A DNA stretch of 64,000 nucleotides from Ectobius pallidus. Lineage: Eukaryota; Arthropoda; Insecta; Blattodea; Ectobiidae. Every line of letters starts with the position of its first letter. Within the stretch, counting starts at the first letter, position 1. Made by a program: the position numbers and the translations under genes. Below are positions 1-46,459 of the stretch, in pieces. The stretch spans positions 193,650,174-193,714,173 of the forward strand of contig CAXKWD010000003.1 in assembly GCA_964059195.1 (NCBI GenBank), given 5' to 3'. The notes beneath the pieces were generated by a model. The model was given only the letters and a program-made list of their open reading frames with translations. It was not told the DNA's origin and did no database searches.

Positions 1-651
1 GAAAACCACAGTGAAAATCAAAACTTTTTTAATTGGAACATTTAGGTACACCTTCTAGCTACTTCTGTACGTAGTTTCGTTCCGATTGAAACATTTGTCG
101 TAGCGTGGTACCATTTTTCCAATACCCTCTTCATAGAAGCTTGCCGCCAGCGTATTGAGAAGGGTCCTCACGGCATTTTGAAGTGTTTTGAAGTTCTTCA
201 TTGGTGTGGAAGCTCTGTCCTTCCAGATCTTTCTTCAGCTGCCGAAAAAAATGAAAGTCACTCGGCACGGGAATAAGTTTTTGAAATCCATCGTGGTAGG
301 GGATGAAATGTGGATTTGTTACAACAATCCAGAATCAAAAGAACAATCCATACAATGGATGCACACAAATTTCCCGAACAAACCTAAGATCTGGCTTCCA
401 CACCAACGAAGAAATTAAAAAAAAAACTTCAAAATGCCGTGAGGACCCTTCTCAATACGCTGGCGGCAAGCTTCTATGAAGAGGGTATTGGAAAAATGGT
501 ACCACGCTACGACAAATGTTTCAATCGGAACGAAACTACGTACAGAAGTAGCTAGAAGGTGTACCTAAATGTTCCAAATAAAAAAGTTTTGATTTTCACT
601 GTGGTTTTCATTTTATGCCCCATCGGAGGTTGAAAAAAAACAGCCCTCGTA
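1..651 (+). mobile_element. Fold-back mariner remnant, left end outside window
   Basis: Positions 1-195 are an inverted copy of 415-609, so the 3' end of a mariner is present twice, head to head. The right terminus reads CAACCTCCGATGGGGC in reverse and ends AGCCCTCGT at 650 next to a TA. Between the arms lies part of a mariner transposase. The structure suggests an aberrant transposition or repair product that mobilises as a foldback. Confidence 0.8.
242..561 (+). pseudogene. mariner transposase, internally deleted
   Basis: KVTRHGNKFLKSIVVGDEMW matches the first catalytic-Asp region of mariner transposases (usually TGDETW). It jumps at about 420 straight to the C-terminal end, with NTLAASFYEEGIGKMVPRYD and then KCFNRNETTYRS before a stop. 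The second and third catalytic positions are deleted, so the protein is dead. Confidence 0.8.
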
Positions 652-775
652 TTAATTGTAGTGCTGTATGCTTTAGCGAGCATTCACACCGAAGTAACAT
701 AGCATATGAGTTGCACTACCTGGATGCAGGATGCATATCGAGCAGCGTAGCTTACAGTTTTGCAGCCTTTTTACT

Positions 776-1130
776 TCCTCTGCCCTTACCATAGGTACTA
801 CAGGTAGTATTGTGTTCGACCCCAAAATTTGAAGGTGAGTTTTTAACATGAATACTCGTCTTGAGGTCCCCTGAATCCAAAAATACTATTTTCAGAAACA
901 TGTCTGTCTGTGTGTGTGCGAACTACTTAGTTCCAAAACAAAATATTGTACAGAAACAAAATTTCGTATTTGGGTTATGCACCTTCAGGGGATGTGACAC
1001 AAAGATTGGTGATGAGTTTCTCTCATTTTTAAGCGGACTTTACATAAAGAAAATTTTCTTTCTTTGTGATTTTTTCAAAACCGGCTCAAACGATTTTCTT
1101 TAAATTTTGCACATAGGTTGCTTATACCAA
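776..1130. repeat. Uncharacterised interspersed repeat, uninterrupted copy
   Basis: Shared with 34376-34409 plus 36541-36865, where a Tigger element splits it. Common landmarks are CCATAGGTACTAYAGGTA, GAGGTCCCCTGAATCCAAAA and CTATTTTCAGAAACATGTCT. No coding capacity or terminal repeats recognised; a weaker relative lies near 37090-37160. Confidence 0.75.
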
Positions 1131-1779
1131 GAACTTGTAATCAGTTTTGGTGCTTGTCTTTGTACTCTTCTGAGGGGACTAAGATGATGTACATGGGACA
1201 ACTTGCTTAAGATTAGAGATCATAATTGTAACAGTGATGATCTTTAGTGGTCAAGGACCAATCAACAAGCGATGTTTGTTGGCTTTTGTCTTTATTAAAC
1301 AAGACCCTATCTGTCCATGTATATTGTATAAGCATGGAGTTTAGATTCACAGTATAATGAGATCACTCCAATTGATTTCACATGCTATAAAATAAAAATC
1401 ACAGGTCAGATGATAGAAAAGCACATAATCACATTAGTTTATCTTTAGCAGGAACCTCACATCACATTTTCATATCTTTCTAACAAATTTGTGGCCCTAT
1501 CGAATTCACCAATACTTCATGATGGTCTGATGTTATCCTGACAATATTAAATTTTTAAATTCTACTAAATGCATAATAAAAGAATGAATGGATTTATTCA
1601 AAATCATTCAGGAACTTCTCATAATCTGTCTATGTTAATACTGACATCAAATAATGCATTGTTGTACATCACTCTTTGTCAGTCAATGCAACTCATGCGA
1701 TAATTTTGTTTTAAGTGGACATGGTTCTGAGAATAATGTCTCAGGACTGGACTAGCACTTTCTAATGTACATACCATTT
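1131..1779. other. Intronic sequence, nothing recognised
   Basis: AT-rich, no exon, RNA gene or element boundary that I can support on either strand up to the copia insertion site. The stretch 652-775 is equally blank. Confidence 0.5.
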
Positions 1780-1784
1780 GAGAT

Positions 1785-2129
1785 TGTTAAATGAAGTTTT
1801 CAAATGTGTCAAATAAAATAAAAACGTTTCTTTTTAATGGTGGCAACATTGGACCCACCATTTTAGTGTGTGTGTTTTGTTTTTAATGGGTCATTAGGCT
1901 GACCCCTCTAAGGACAGTTTAGTTGTTGCTCGGAAATGTCCGTTACAAGAAGTAGTTGTGTTCACCATGTGTTCAGTTCAGTTTTTCACTGTGTTAACAT
2001 CAAGAAAGACTTGTTGTTTCAATGAAGGGCTTTAATGTGTGAATGCAGATTAGAACAAAATGGATTTTCAATGTTATTAACAAATAAAGTACACTTGACT
2101 TATAAACTCTGCAAAGTTAGTTTTTAATA
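1785..2129 (+). repeat. copia 5' LTR
   Basis: Starts TGTTAAATG and ends TTTTTAATA. Contains AATAAA at about 2082-2092 as a likely polyadenylation signal. Same length as the 3' LTR. Confidence 0.93.
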
Positions 2130-2144
2130 GGTTATGGGCCCAGG
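2130..2144 (+). other. copia primer-binding site
   Basis: GGTTATGGGCCCAGG directly follows the LTR. It is complementary to the anticodon-stem half of initiator tRNA-Met, the internal tRNA-half priming known for Drosophila copia. Confidence 0.8.
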
Positions 2145-2205
2145 TTACGAGACCAGTGTGTCTAATAAGTCAAGGAATTTCTCAAGGTTATAACGAAAAT
2201 TCAAG

Positions 2206-5200
2206 ATGGATCTAGCAAAGCACATAAAACCGCTAAACAGTGAAATAGAATGGCCTATGTGGAAACGGAAAATTCGAGATCTGCTGGATTACCATGAAGG
2301 AGCTTTAGACGTAATTGAGGGTAAATTGAAGAAACCAGATCCGCTATTAGAAGGAGCCAATGAAGCAGAAGCTAGAGCTCACAAAGAAAAGTCGGATTTG
2401 TACAGGAAAGCTAACAGTTACGCAAAATCTACGATAACGAGTGCAGTTACTGATGCAGTTTATCAGAAGATCATGGACACAGAAACGGCTTATGAAGCAT
2501 GGGAGGCTTTAAAGAAGAATTTTGAAGCTTCGTCTAGAGATCAACTTTTCAAGTTATGTACAGACTTCTTCGCCTTTAGTTGGAAATTTACAGAGGATGT
2601 GTCAACACATGTTGCAAAGTTAAGAAGTTTATGGAATGAATTAAATAACGGACTTAAAGCTAAAGATGAGGCTGCTTTACCTGAACTGATTCTGGTATGT
2701 AAAATCTTGCATATTTTGCCAACTAATTTTGAAACATTTAAATCAAGTTGGATGTTGTTATCAAAAAGTGAAGACAAAAAGTTTGAAGAATTACATTCAC
2801 AGCTTTGTATGTTTGAAAGAAACTTCACAAAAGGTGGTGAAAAAGTTGAACAAGAAGCATTAGTGGCCAAATTAAATGCAGATAACGTAACCAGAAAGAA
2901 GTTTGTTTACAAGGGTAATTGCTATTACTGTAAGCAACCAGGTCATTGGATCAAAAGGTGTAAGAAATGGATAGCTGATGGTAGACCGCCCAAGAATGCA
3001 GTAAAGAAAAGAGAAGAAGACAAAACAGTGGTAACAAATGTGACATTACTATCTGTTTGTAGTGAGGCTTGTACTACAGAACTTGATGAAGATAATTGGT
3101 GGATTGACAATGGTGCAACAAAACATGTAACAAAGTGTTTAGATTATTTTGTCAGTTTTGAGATATTTAAATCTCCTCACAGTGTCAAGGCAGTTGGACA
3201 AGAGTCTCTGAATGCAATAGGAAAAGGGTCAATAAGAGTCTTGTCAACAATTGGAAACAGATCTGAAGAAATCATTCTGAGTGATGTCTGGTATGTACCA
3301 AAAATCTCTAAAAACCTTTTCTCAGTTTTAGCTGCTCAAGACCGTAACGAGAACAGCATTTTTGAGTCGACACCTACAACCTGTACTTTGAAAATTAATG
3401 GTCAAGTAAGACTGGTTGGAAGTCGTGAAGTAAATGGTTCTCTGTATAAAGTGGCAATTAAACCATTAGTTCCTAAGCAAGGTGCTGACGTAAACTTAGT
3501 TGAGGAGAAATCAGACCTTTTGCAACTATATCATGAAAGGTGGGGTCATCAAGACAAACGTCATGTTAAAATGAAACTCAAGAGAGACTTCAACATTGAG
3601 GTTAAGTTAAATGAAGAGATTTGTGAACCTTGCACGTATGGAAAGGCACATCGCCTACCCTTTGGTACAAGAGAGAAGTCAAGTAAGCCTGGTGAGTTGA
3701 TATCAACAGATGTGTGTGGTGCTTTTGATGAGTCATTCCAAAAGAAGCGATACTTTGTGTTGTTCAAAGATAATTATACAAAGTTTAGATACTGCTATTT
3801 TCTTGCACAGAAGTCAGAAGTGAGTGATGCATTGAAGGACTTTCTTAGGCATACAAAGACACTAGGATATTCTGTCAAAGAAATGTTAAGTGACAACGGC
3901 AGGGAATTCGACAATGAAGAAGTTAGGTCTATTTTACGAGCAAACGGGATCACACAGCGCTTGACAGCTCCCTATACTCCTGAGCAAAATGGTATTTCTG
4001 AACGGGACAATAGAACAATAGTTGAAATGGCTAGAACATTGAAGTACTCCAATCCAGAAGTAATCTATCCTGAAGGAATATGGGCTGAGTTGGTTAATAC
4101 AGCTGTCTACATTTTAAATAGAACAGGAAAGTCATCTATAGATGGTGTTAGTCCTTATGAATTGTGGTTAGGAAAGAAGCCTAGAACAAAACATCTTAGA
4201 ATTATTGGTTCAAAGTGTTATGCACACATTCCAAGTCAGAAACGAAGAAAGATGGACAAGAAAGCTGTAAAAGGACACCTCATAGGGTATGATGGTGATG
4301 AACAGTTCAGAATTTGGATTAAAGAAGATCATAAAGTTATTCTGTCCAGAGATGTCAAATTTGAAGAAAAACTTGGTTGTTGTATTGAACAAGTCAAATT
4401 ACCATTTCAAGATGTAAACAATGAAGATAAAAAAGTTCAAGAGAGTGATGAAGAAACCATCAAAGAAGATACCAGTAATAAGGAAGAATATGAAACTGAG
4501 ACCGATACAGAGATGGATGATGAAAGCCATAAAAATTATGAAGAAAAACAAGGTGTTTGGTTGAGAGATCGCTCATCCTTGAAGAAACCAAATTTCTTGA
4601 ATGAATATGTAATGGCAGTAGAAAATCTTATTAATGTGAATAATGTTCCTGAAACATTTGAAGAAGCATTAAAACAAGAAAACAGTATTGATTGGAAAAG
4701 AGCAATGGACAAGGAAATTGGTTCATTAAGGGAAAATCAAACTTGGGAACTTGTAAATTTGCCAAAGGATGCCAAGGCAATACCATGTAAGTGGGTTTTC
4801 AGACTAAAAACCAATGCAGATGGCAGCATAGACAAGTATAAGGCTCGACTTGTTGTCAAGGGTTTCAATCAGCGCGAGGGTGTTGACTACAGTCAAACAT
4901 TTAGTCCAGTTGCAAAAATGACAACTATTCGATCTATTTTAAGTGTTGCAGCAAATAAAGGGATGCATATTGCACAGTTTGATGTATCAACGGCCTTCTT
5001 GTATGGAGAACTTGAAGAGACAATCTATATGGTACAGCCAAGAGGGTATGAAGATGGCACTAACAAAGTATGTAAACTGAAGAAGAGCTTGTATGGCTTA
5101 AAACAAGCGCCAAGATGCTGGAATAAGCGATTTGGGAATTTCTTACTTGGTCTTGGTTTTGAAGTGAGTCAAGCTGATCCGTGCTTGTATGTTAAAAATC

Positions 5201-6174
5201 AACATGGCAAACAATTACTAGTAGTTTTGTATGTGGATGATGGGTTAGTTGCAGCTACTGATCAGAAAGATTTGAAAAACTTTTTCGAGAAACTGAAAGC
5301 AGAATTTAAGGTCACAACGTCAGAGGCAACTTATTTCTTAGGCTTACAAATTGAACAAAGCAAAAATGGTAACATCAAGATTCATCAGGAAACATATGCA
5401 AGGAGCATTTTGAAACGTTTCAATTTTTCAGAATGCAAGGCAGTGTCTACTCCAATGTTGAAAATTTCGGATGTTCAACAATCAGGGAAAGAAGACAATG
5501 AAAAACAGAAGTTTCCATACAGAGAAGCTGTTGGAGCTTTAATGTATCTGATGCTTGGGACTAGGCCTGATCTAGCCTTCAGTGTGAGTGTCTTGTCAAG
5601 GACTCTTGAGAATCCTACCGCTGAAGATATATTAAGATTAAAAAGAGTGTTCAGATATGTGGCAGGAACAATTAACTATGGAATCACATATAAGTCAAAA
5701 ATAAAAGGTGACAGTTTAGAGTGCTATAGTGATGCAGACTTCGGAGGATGTACAAAAACAGGGCGTTCAACATCTGGAGTTGTTATTAACTATGCTGGAG
5801 GAATTATTTCTTGGTTAAGTCAGCGACAGGCAATGGTGGCAACTTCAACTACAGAGGCTGAAATAGTTGCTGCTCATGAGGCTGTGAAGGAAGTTATTTG
5901 GTTATCTAGACTATTTAATCAGATTACAAAGCTGAATCACATCCCCATGTTACATATTGATAATGCAGCAGCAGTAAAGTTAGCACAGAACCCTGAATTT
6001 CATCGTCGTACTAAGCACATAGATATCAAGTATTTTTTCATTCGTGAAAAACTAGCTGAAAGAAAACTTGAAGTAGAACAGATTTCAACAGAGTGTCAAG
6101 TTGCAGACGTAATGACTAAACCTTTGAACAAGATTCGTTTGCAGATTTTATGTAATCAAATGGGATTATTGTAA
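2206..6174 (+). CDS. copia gag-pol polyprotein (1322 aa)
   Basis: Single open frame from the first ATG after the primer site. Order: Gag with a CCHC zinc knuckle (C239-C252, CYYCKQPGHWIKRC). Protease at about 301 (IDNGATKH, an Asn where Ser or Thr is usual). Integrase with an HHCC finger (about 445-490) and D502, D563, E599 (D35E spacing, SDNGREF and TPEQNGISERDN). Reverse transcriptase (WVFRLKTNADG, QFDVSTAFLYGELEE, YGLKQAPRCWN, YVDD with D1011-D1012). RNase H from about 1174 (YSDADFGG, STTEAE, HIDN, HRRTKHIDIKY). Order PR-IN-RT-RH defines Ty1/copia. No stop or frameshift; it could be active. Confidence 0.96.
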   Translation: MDLAKHIKPLNSEIEWPMWKRKIRDLLDYHEGALDVIEGKLKKPDPLLEGANEAEARAHKEKSDLYRKANSYAKSTITSAVTDAVYQKIMDTETAYEAWEALKKNFEASSRDQLFKLCTDFFAFSWKFTEDVSTHVAKLRSLWNELNNGLKAKDEAALPELILVCKILHILPTNFETFKSSWMLLSKSEDKKFEELHSQLCMFERNFTKGGEKVEQEALVAKLNADNVTRKKFVYKGNCYYCKQPGHWIKRCKKWIADGRPPKNAVKKREEDKTVVTNVTLLSVCSEACTTELDEDNWWIDNGATKHVTKCLDYFVSFEIFKSPHSVKAVGQESLNAIGKGSIRVLSTIGNRSEEIILSDVWYVPKISKNLFSVLAAQDRNENSIFESTPTTCTLKINGQVRLVGSREVNGSLYKVAIKPLVPKQGADVNLVEEKSDLLQLYHERWGHQDKRHVKMKLKRDFNIEVKLNEEICEPCTYGKAHRLPFGTREKSSKPGELISTDVCGAFDESFQKKRYFVLFKDNYTKFRYCYFLAQKSEVSDALKDFLRHTKTLGYSVKEMLSDNGREFDNEEVRSILRANGITQRLTAPYTPEQNGISERDNRTIVEMARTLKYSNPEVIYPEGIWAELVNTAVYILNRTGKSSIDGVSPYELWLGKKPRTKHLRIIGSKCYAHIPSQKRRKMDKKAVKGHLIGYDGDEQFRIWIKEDHKVILSRDVKFEEKLGCCIEQVKLPFQDVNNEDKKVQESDEETIKEDTSNKEEYETETDTEMDDESHKNYEEKQGVWLRDRSSLKKPNFLNEYVMAVENLINVNNVPETFEEALKQENSIDWKRAMDKEIGSLRENQTWELVNLPKDAKAIPCKWVFRLKTNADGSIDKYKARLVVKGFNQREGVDYSQTFSPVAKMTTIRSILSVAANKGMHIAQFDVSTAFLYGELEETIYMVQPRGYEDGTNKVCKLKKSLYGLKQAPRCWNKRFGNFLLGLGFEVSQADPCLYVKNQHGKQLLVVLYVDDGLVAATDQKDLKNFFEKLKAEFKVTTSEATYFLGLQIEQSKNGNIKIHQETYARSILKRFNFSECKAVSTPMLKISDVQQSGKEDNEKQKFPYREAVGALMYLMLGTRPDLAFSVSVLSRTLENPTAEDILRLKRVFRYVAGTINYGITYKSKIKGDSLECYSDADFGGCTKTGRSTSGVVINYAGGIISWLSQRQAMVATSTTEAEIVAAHEAVKEVIWLSRLFNQITKLNHIPMLHIDNAAAVKLAQNPEFHRRTKHIDIKYFFIREKLAERKLEVEQISTECQVADVMTKPLNKIRLQILCNQMGLL

Positions 6175-6194
6175 AGTCAGTTTTTATTTTAGTT

Positions 6195-6206
6195 GACAAG
6201 GGAAAG
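6195..6206 (+). other. copia polypurine tract
   Basis: GACAAGGGAAAG abuts the 3' LTR start TGTTAAATG, the expected place for plus-strand priming. Confidence 0.75.
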
Positions 6207-6551
6207 TGTTAAATGAAGTTTTCAAATGTGTCAAATAAAATAAAAACGTTTCTTTTTAATGGTGGCAACATTGGACCCACCATTTTAGTGTGTGTGTTTT
6301 GTTTTTAATGGGTCATTAGGCTGACCCCTCTAAGGACAGTTTAGTTGTTGCTTGGAAATGTCCGTTACAAGAAGTAGTTGTGTTCACCATGTGTTCAGTT
6401 CAGTTTTTCACTGTGTTAACATCAAGAAAGACTTGTTGTTTCAATGAAGGGCTTTAATGTGTGAATGCAGATTAGAACAAAATGGATTTTCAATGTTATT
6501 AACAAATAAAGTACACTTGACTTATAAACTCTGCAAAGTTAGTTTTTAATA
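6207..6551 (+). repeat. copia 3' LTR
   Basis: Identical in length to the 5' LTR with one visible difference (6353). Followed by GAGAT, the target duplication. Confidence 0.93.
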
Positions 6552-6663
6552 GAGATTACTCGCACTTTCAGCTCTCATGTGGACAGTAAGCGGAATGGTG
6601 AGGACTTTCAATAGTAAAGTAGATCAATCACAAAAGGAAGTTATGAATTATGTGATAAGTTAC

Positions 6664-42880
<36,217 letters not shown>

Positions 42881-43163
42881 CTGAAATCAAGATGGAGATT
42901 TATCAGTACTATGCAAACTGCAACACAAGACACTAGTGTTGAACATTACTGTTTTAACCCACATCTGGTTGCTACCCCTCACAGGTATGATTACCGTAAA
43001 TCTCAAGTTTTAAAGGTTTATCTTTCCTCTATAACACATTACATTTTGGAAAGTTTTCATTTTCCAGTGCATTAGCATACTGGACCTTTTTGCCAGAAAT
43101 GCCCCTTTTTCTAAAAGTTCTTATACTTACTCAATTTAAAGCAAGCTAAAGGAATATTATCTA

Positions 43164-45849
43164 CTGTATTTTACGGACTATAAGACACACTTTTTTTACT
43201 TTGAAAACACAGCCTTGAGAGTTGGAGCATCTAATGGCCCGAAGTACACTAAAAAATTAAATTATGGTAAATATTGCCGGAATATCACAGGTATAAACAA
43301 CGATAAGATAGTTACAAATTTTGGCACAGATTGTACATCAGTGCACTTGTCACAATTGTAAAATAAGGGTAGCTGGAAGCCAGGTATACAATGCAAAAAG
43401 AAAGGAATGTTGAGTTCTTTTGTAGGAAAGGAGTTGTCTCCGCCGCGTGGTTTAAACGAAGGCAAACACCTCTAAACAGCCTTGTCCCGTTACATTTACC
43501 ATATGCTGAATTGAGGGTTAGAGGGTGTAGAAGTATTTTCTGTCTTCCAGGGGAAATCAGTTCAGTTGTTAAAATTTACACGATGCCACCTGTACAGAAG
43601 AGATTTTCGTACAACGCAGGCATAATGAATAGAATGAGAAAGTGTGATGACTTCGCCGCTAATACAATGGTGGGTATAGGGAGAGCGGCGGTCCACCGAA
43701 ACACTGGCAGCACCTTCGTTTGCGTTTCAACTTCTCAATGCTGCATCATGATAGTTTGGCATCTTATGGTTAAACTCGCAATCTTTAATTAACCTTTGGT
43801 CCTATTTCTGTGAAATTTGTGCAGAAATAATCTGCACAACACAGTCCTTCTGATGGTTAAAACAGAGATTTAAAAAATGCGGACATAAATGTTTTTATTT
43901 CATTATATAAACATCACCAATTACATAAAATTCATGGAGGGTGGAACGGAATTTGACTATGCGACAATTTTTTTCATTTTTGTGTCCCGTAAAAACTTCA
44001 AGCGAGAAAGTTTTAGTGAAATATTTCAACTTTATTTTAAATTCAGTACCACCTTTATATCTTGAATGGTTTACGAGTAATTGAGTAGTAATTATTCCTG
44101 GCGCACAGCTGTCTGAATGATGTGGGACGATCGTGAAATGTTGAGGGTGAAGCAAATTTGACTATGCGACATTTATTACTTTATTTTTGTGTCCAGAAAG
44201 AGATCAAGCGTGTAATATTTGGATCTTATTATAAATCGAGTACCACCTATATATTTATAATGGTTAACGAGTAATAGTAATTACTCTAAAGCTAAAGCTA
44301 TCAGAATGGTATTGAGGTATTGGCAGGCATCTTTTCCATAAAATACCAGCAATAACGTAAAATTTTTACATAATTTATTCGTGGACTCAATAATAATACT
44401 ATATTAACTGACTACTTGTACCCATACTGCAAGATTGACCCGTTGGGGAAAAGGAGCGAATGAAGCTTTTTTCTAACTTAGTAAATCTGCACTACTTTTA
44501 TTTATGCATTTATTGGATTATTTATCACATTTTCTGTTCACTTATGTTAGTAATTTCTAGCAAATATTAGAAATAATGTCTAGCAGACATTATAGCAAAT
44601 GTCTTATTAGTTTAATATCTTGATCCTTTTTTTAATAATATAATTTAACAACATAAGACGTACATCAGTTACAGCGAACGGCGAATGGTCGAGGGTTTGA
44701 GCAAATAGCGGGCTGTAGTTAAGGCAAGAGGATTTAATTTTTTTATGAAAAAAATCAGGGAAAATGCTTTGAAATATTGTGTGATATATGTAGAATGCAT
44801 TGCAAAACAATTTTTGCGTATGTGCGTCTTTATCGGATGTTGAAACACCAATTTTAAAGATCACGCGCCCTATTTTTGTAGTGCTGCTTATGAAATTTTC
44901 CATGCCCTGCAATTCACAAACCATCCCTTAGTTCATATTATCTCTGTTCACATAATTTGTACACAGATCTACACTTTTGACCGTGTTTCACCTACATAAC
45001 TTACCCCATACAGCCAGGAGAAAATTAATATTAATATAAATAGTATTACTATTAATACAATATTAATACAAATTAATAGCCTACTCAGTAATATTCTATA
45101 CAATGTAATATTAATATTAATTTATAAAATATCCCTTAGCTGTTTTCTACCCTAATTATACGTTGTTATTTCTATACAAATGTACATTCTTTAAAAAATT
45201 CTCATCATATTATACTAACATACCCTCTACCCTATTTTCTAGGCAACAAAATATTAGATGAAATCATCCTTTAGCTGTTTCATACCTATATTATATAATT
45301 GTTCATTGCTTGTGAACATCTTCGATTTTTGGAAAGATGTGGAACGAAATGTTATGGTCAAGCTTCTTGCAATCTGAGAAATTACTGTTACACACGGCTA
45401 TGTTTATTTATGGAGGTGAGATCTTCCAAGACGTGTAAAGCAGCCCGAAAATTGTCAAAAGTATCTAACAATTCAATTTAGATAAGGTGAGTCATTTTGA
45501 AATAGATTAATGTATTATTTTGTTTAAGAGTGTTTGCAATTTTTCGTATACCGCCCGTAGTAATCTTGCTCCCGCGAATCTCAAACAGACTAACTGCTAC
45601 CTAGCGGCGGAACCAGTGAACTACCTCAGTCATCACACTTTCTCCTCTATTCATTATGACGCAGGTTTTAGTTAGAAGTGATTTACACTGATTCCATTGT
45701 ACAAGGTTATAATTTATGCGAATACAATGAAGTATATTATTACCTTTGATATTTTTTTCGTTTAGAACTAAGTACATTAAATTTCTTTTCCTTTAAATTT
45801 TCATCCTAAAACCAAGGTGCATCTTATGGTCTGGAGCGTCTTATAGTCT
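43164..45849 (+). mobile_element. Pogo-like element, second copy, with insertion
   Basis: CTGTATTTTACGGACTATAA at 43164 next to TA. It parallels 7205-8427, including an ATG at 43583 reading MPPVQKRFSYNAG. The right TIR is cut by a LINE 3' end at about 45850. A 2-kb element interrupts it at 43621. Confidence 0.7.
43621..45658. mobile_element. 2.0-kb TIR element with 7-bp target duplication
   Basis: Inverted ends CATAATGAATAGAATGAGAA and, reversed, CATAATGAATAGAGGAGAAA over about 33 bp. ACGCAGG is duplicated (43614-43620, 45659-45665). The end and the 7-bp target suggest a P-like element, but no THAP or transposase was found. Internal blocks 43930-44130 and 44140-44290 are diverged duplicates (TTTGACTATGCGACA, GAGTACCACCT). 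Confidence 0.65.
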
Positions 45850-46140
45850 TTATGGAACCCGAAGTTTCATTGCTGCGCTTACCTGAGCATGCCGTTCAAC
45901 CCTATTCTGTGCTAACTCAATCCAACCATCCCTCGCAAATCCTACTTCCCTTACATCCATCCTAATATTGTCCTCCCACCTACATCTAGGTCTTCCAAGT
46001 GGTCTTTTCCCTTCAGGTCTCCCAGTCAATATTTTTTAGATACATCTTTCCTCCCCCATGCATGCAACAAGTTTAGCCCACTTCATCCTCCGTGATTTAA
46101 TTACCCTTACTATATCCGGTGACGATACTGATAATTTCCT
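45850..46140 (-). mobile_element. LINE 3' end
   Basis: Matches 33028-33310 nearly throughout (TTTATGGAACC at the end, GTCCTCCCACCTACATCTAG, TTTAATTACCCTTA), so it is the 5'-truncated end of the same family. The gap 46142-46457 holds nothing else recognised. Confidence 0.8.
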
Positions 46141-46459
46141 ACGGTACTAGGTTCACATGTGTCTGGCCAATTTGACCCTGCTTTTTATATTTTCCCTACT
46201 CACAAGGTAAATACTGATTAAAACAAAATGAGCAGAATGCACAAAATTACAATGACAGAAACAGCTGTACAGCTATAAAGAAAATTATCATACTCCTGAA
46301 CACTGAAAATATTTTACGTTCAGCCTCGGTTGTGATACATGATACAAGATGCGGGCAGGCACTGAGAGTATGCACAGTTGCCAATACTACATCATAGATC
46401 TTAGAGATTTAGATAATGTAACAGGAGAGGTTCAGGTCAGTTAGAACTGGATTATAGTA

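Larger units (their letters stand above)
1785..6551 (+). mobile_element. Ty1/copia retrotransposon, nearly intact and young
   Basis: Two 345-bp LTRs flank one long gag-pol frame. The insertion is bounded by a 5-bp target duplication GAGAT (1780-1784 and 6552-6556). The LTRs differ at one position that I can see (C at 1931, T at 6353), which implies a recent insertion. It lies antisense to MEIOC, downstream of exon 9, inside what should be the last intron. Confidence 0.95.

Noticed and set aside
861..1103. 80-residue protein
   Set aside because: Lies in an interspersed repeat whose other copy does not keep the frame.
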